Source: Rhodococcus jostii NBRC 16295 (GTDB lineage Bacteria; Actinomycetota; Actinomycetes; Mycobacteriales; Mycobacteriaceae). From it: 64,000 bases of DNA. Positions 63,322 through 64,000 of the stretch are shown here, one piece after another. Each line of letters begins with the position of its first letter. Within the stretch, counting starts at the first letter, position 1. The notes under the pieces were generated by a model. The model saw only the letters and a program-made list of their open reading frames with translations. It did not search any database and was not told the origin of the DNA. A program made the translations under genes and the position numbers. The stretch lies in NCBI RefSeq assembly GCF_001894825.1, contig NZ_BCWY01000002.1:1-64000 (forward strand), written 5' to 3'.

Positions 63322-64000
63322 GCCTGCTGCTCCTCTGCGAACTTCTTCACGGCGGCCTGGTAGTCGTCTTCGCTGCCGGACAGGTAGGTGTCGACGAACT
63401 GCTGCCACGTCTCGGGGGTCTTCGCCGCTTCGGCGTAGTGGCGCTGGAACTTCTCGTCGCGGCCGTAGCTGTCGCCGGCGAGGGTGAAGTGGGCGCCGTT
63501 CGGGGCCTCCACGACGCCGTCGACCATCATGCGGTTGAGGATGAGATTCTGCAGCGGAACGGTTTTCACCAGTTCCTCCGTCTCCACCACCCGCTCGACG
63601 GAGACGAACCGCTTCTCGGCCGCCGCGCAGTACAGGTCGTCGAAGTAAGGGTCGACGCCGGTGTAGGCGGCGTTTCCATTCTTGTCGCCGAGGTTCAGAT
63701 GCACCAGTGCCGCATCGAGATTCAGTGCCGGCATCGCGATCAGGGTCTCCGACTTGCCGGACGCGTCCGGGTACGGGGAGGTGACGGTGCGCAGTTCGTC
63801 GCCCCAGAAGGTCCGGACGTCGGAGCCGAGCCCCGCCCGGATCGGCAGGAACGGCAGCCGGGCGGCGGCGGCCTCGAGGCCGCACTTGACCATGCCCTCG
63901 TCCATCTCGCGGACCTCGATCTCGCCGGCGGTGCGGGCTTTCGCGAACCACGGGTCGTAGAACGGGGCCGAATCGAGGGACACGAAGCCGTAGTACGCCT
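63318..64000 (-). CDS. ipdA: IpdA-like CoA-transferase-family ring hydrolase, alpha subunit (5' end cut by window)
   Basis: The last 227 residues are visible; the start lies beyond the right edge, since the frame is open to base 64000. The visible part has GFVSLDSAPFYDPWFAKAR, LPFLPIRAGLGSDVRTFWGDE, ALVHLNLGDKNGNAAYTGVDPYFDD and a tail ending KKFAEEQQA, as in the alpha subunit of IpdAB. It forms a heteromer with IpdB for steroid C/D-ring cleavage. The stop overlaps the ipdB start. The promoter, presumably under KstR2, is outside the window. Confidence 0.92.
   Translation of the reverse strand, partial: AYYGFVSLDSAPFYDPWFAKARTAGEIEVREMDEGMVKCGLEAAAARLPFLPIRAGLGSDVRTFWGDELRTVTSPYPDASGKSETLIAMPALNLDAALVHLNLGDKNGNAAYTGVDPYFDDLYCAAAEKRFVSVERVVETEELVKTVPLQNLILNRMMVDGVVEAPNGAHFTLAGDSYGRDEKFQRHYAEAAKTPETWQQFVDTYLSGSEDDYQAAVKKFAEEQQA

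Overview
The window is high-GC DNA from an actinomycete, most likely a Rhodococcus of the R. jostii/R. opacus type. This is inferred from gene content and codon use, not from a database search. Supporting signs are a steroid C/D-ring (IpdABC-type) degradation operon at the right edge, a 180-kDa-class NAD-glutamate dehydrogenase, several cytochromes P450, many TetR regulators, GTG starts, and tightly overlapping operons (ATGA/GTGA junctions). I see no rRNA, tRNA, CRISPR array, phage or complete insertion sequence. The right end cuts through ipdA.

Layout. (1) 82-2223: a minus-strand CYP108-like P450, its [2Fe-2S] ferredoxin and a small membrane protein, divergent from a secreted lipase (2514-3737). 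(2) 3797-16118: a catabolic regulon for an unknown acidic sugar or related compound. A minus-strand arm encodes a dipeptide-type ABC importer, an aldo/keto reductase and an HpcH/HpaI aldolase. A plus-strand arm encodes a Tat lipoprotein binding protein, an Asp-box protein and an SDR. These are followed by a DUF1537-kinase/PdxA2 fusion and a DeoR repressor. Two near-identical 15-bp palindromes, at 9335 and 13041, probably tie the arms together. (3) 16673-23826: a hydrogenase maturation operon (hypF, an SIS/HupF-like fusion, an SIS isomerase-like protein, hypE, hypC, hypD, a DUF6390-like gene) with neither hypA, hypB nor structural subunits in view.

(4) 23972-31450: an XRE regulator paired with a ClpP-like protein that has lost its catalytic serine, an L-2-hydroxyglutarate oxidase, a TetR/MFS efflux pair, a CYP102-like P450 with its own TetR, and a class II aldolase. 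(5) 31460-39494: a sodium:solute symporter/TetR/2-hydroxyacid dehydrogenase operon with LysR; an acyl-CoA dehydrogenase/CoA-transferase/IclR operon; a small secreted protein; a cold-shock protein. (6) 39721-51749: an alpha/beta hydrolase and the histidine-utilisation segment (permease, hutU, hutI, hutG, hutC), divergent from NAD-glutamate dehydrogenase. The pathway thus runs from urocanate to glutamate to 2-oxoglutarate; hutH is absent from the window.

(7) 51750-56612: a looser, lower gene-density patch with a PucR regulator, a CrtC-like lipocalin and an APH-fold phosphotransferase, followed by about 870 bp without an intact gene. (8) 56613-64000: PadR, a GT87-type mannosyltransferase, DUF2277, AraC, an EstB-like beta-lactamase-fold protein and ipdCBA. 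Repeats here include a 29-bp tandem repeat at a gene end and two copies of a 47-bp palindrome. The most useful new signals are the shared operator sites, the kinase-PdxA2 fusion regulon, the pseudo-ClpP/XRE pair and the dispersed palindrome.
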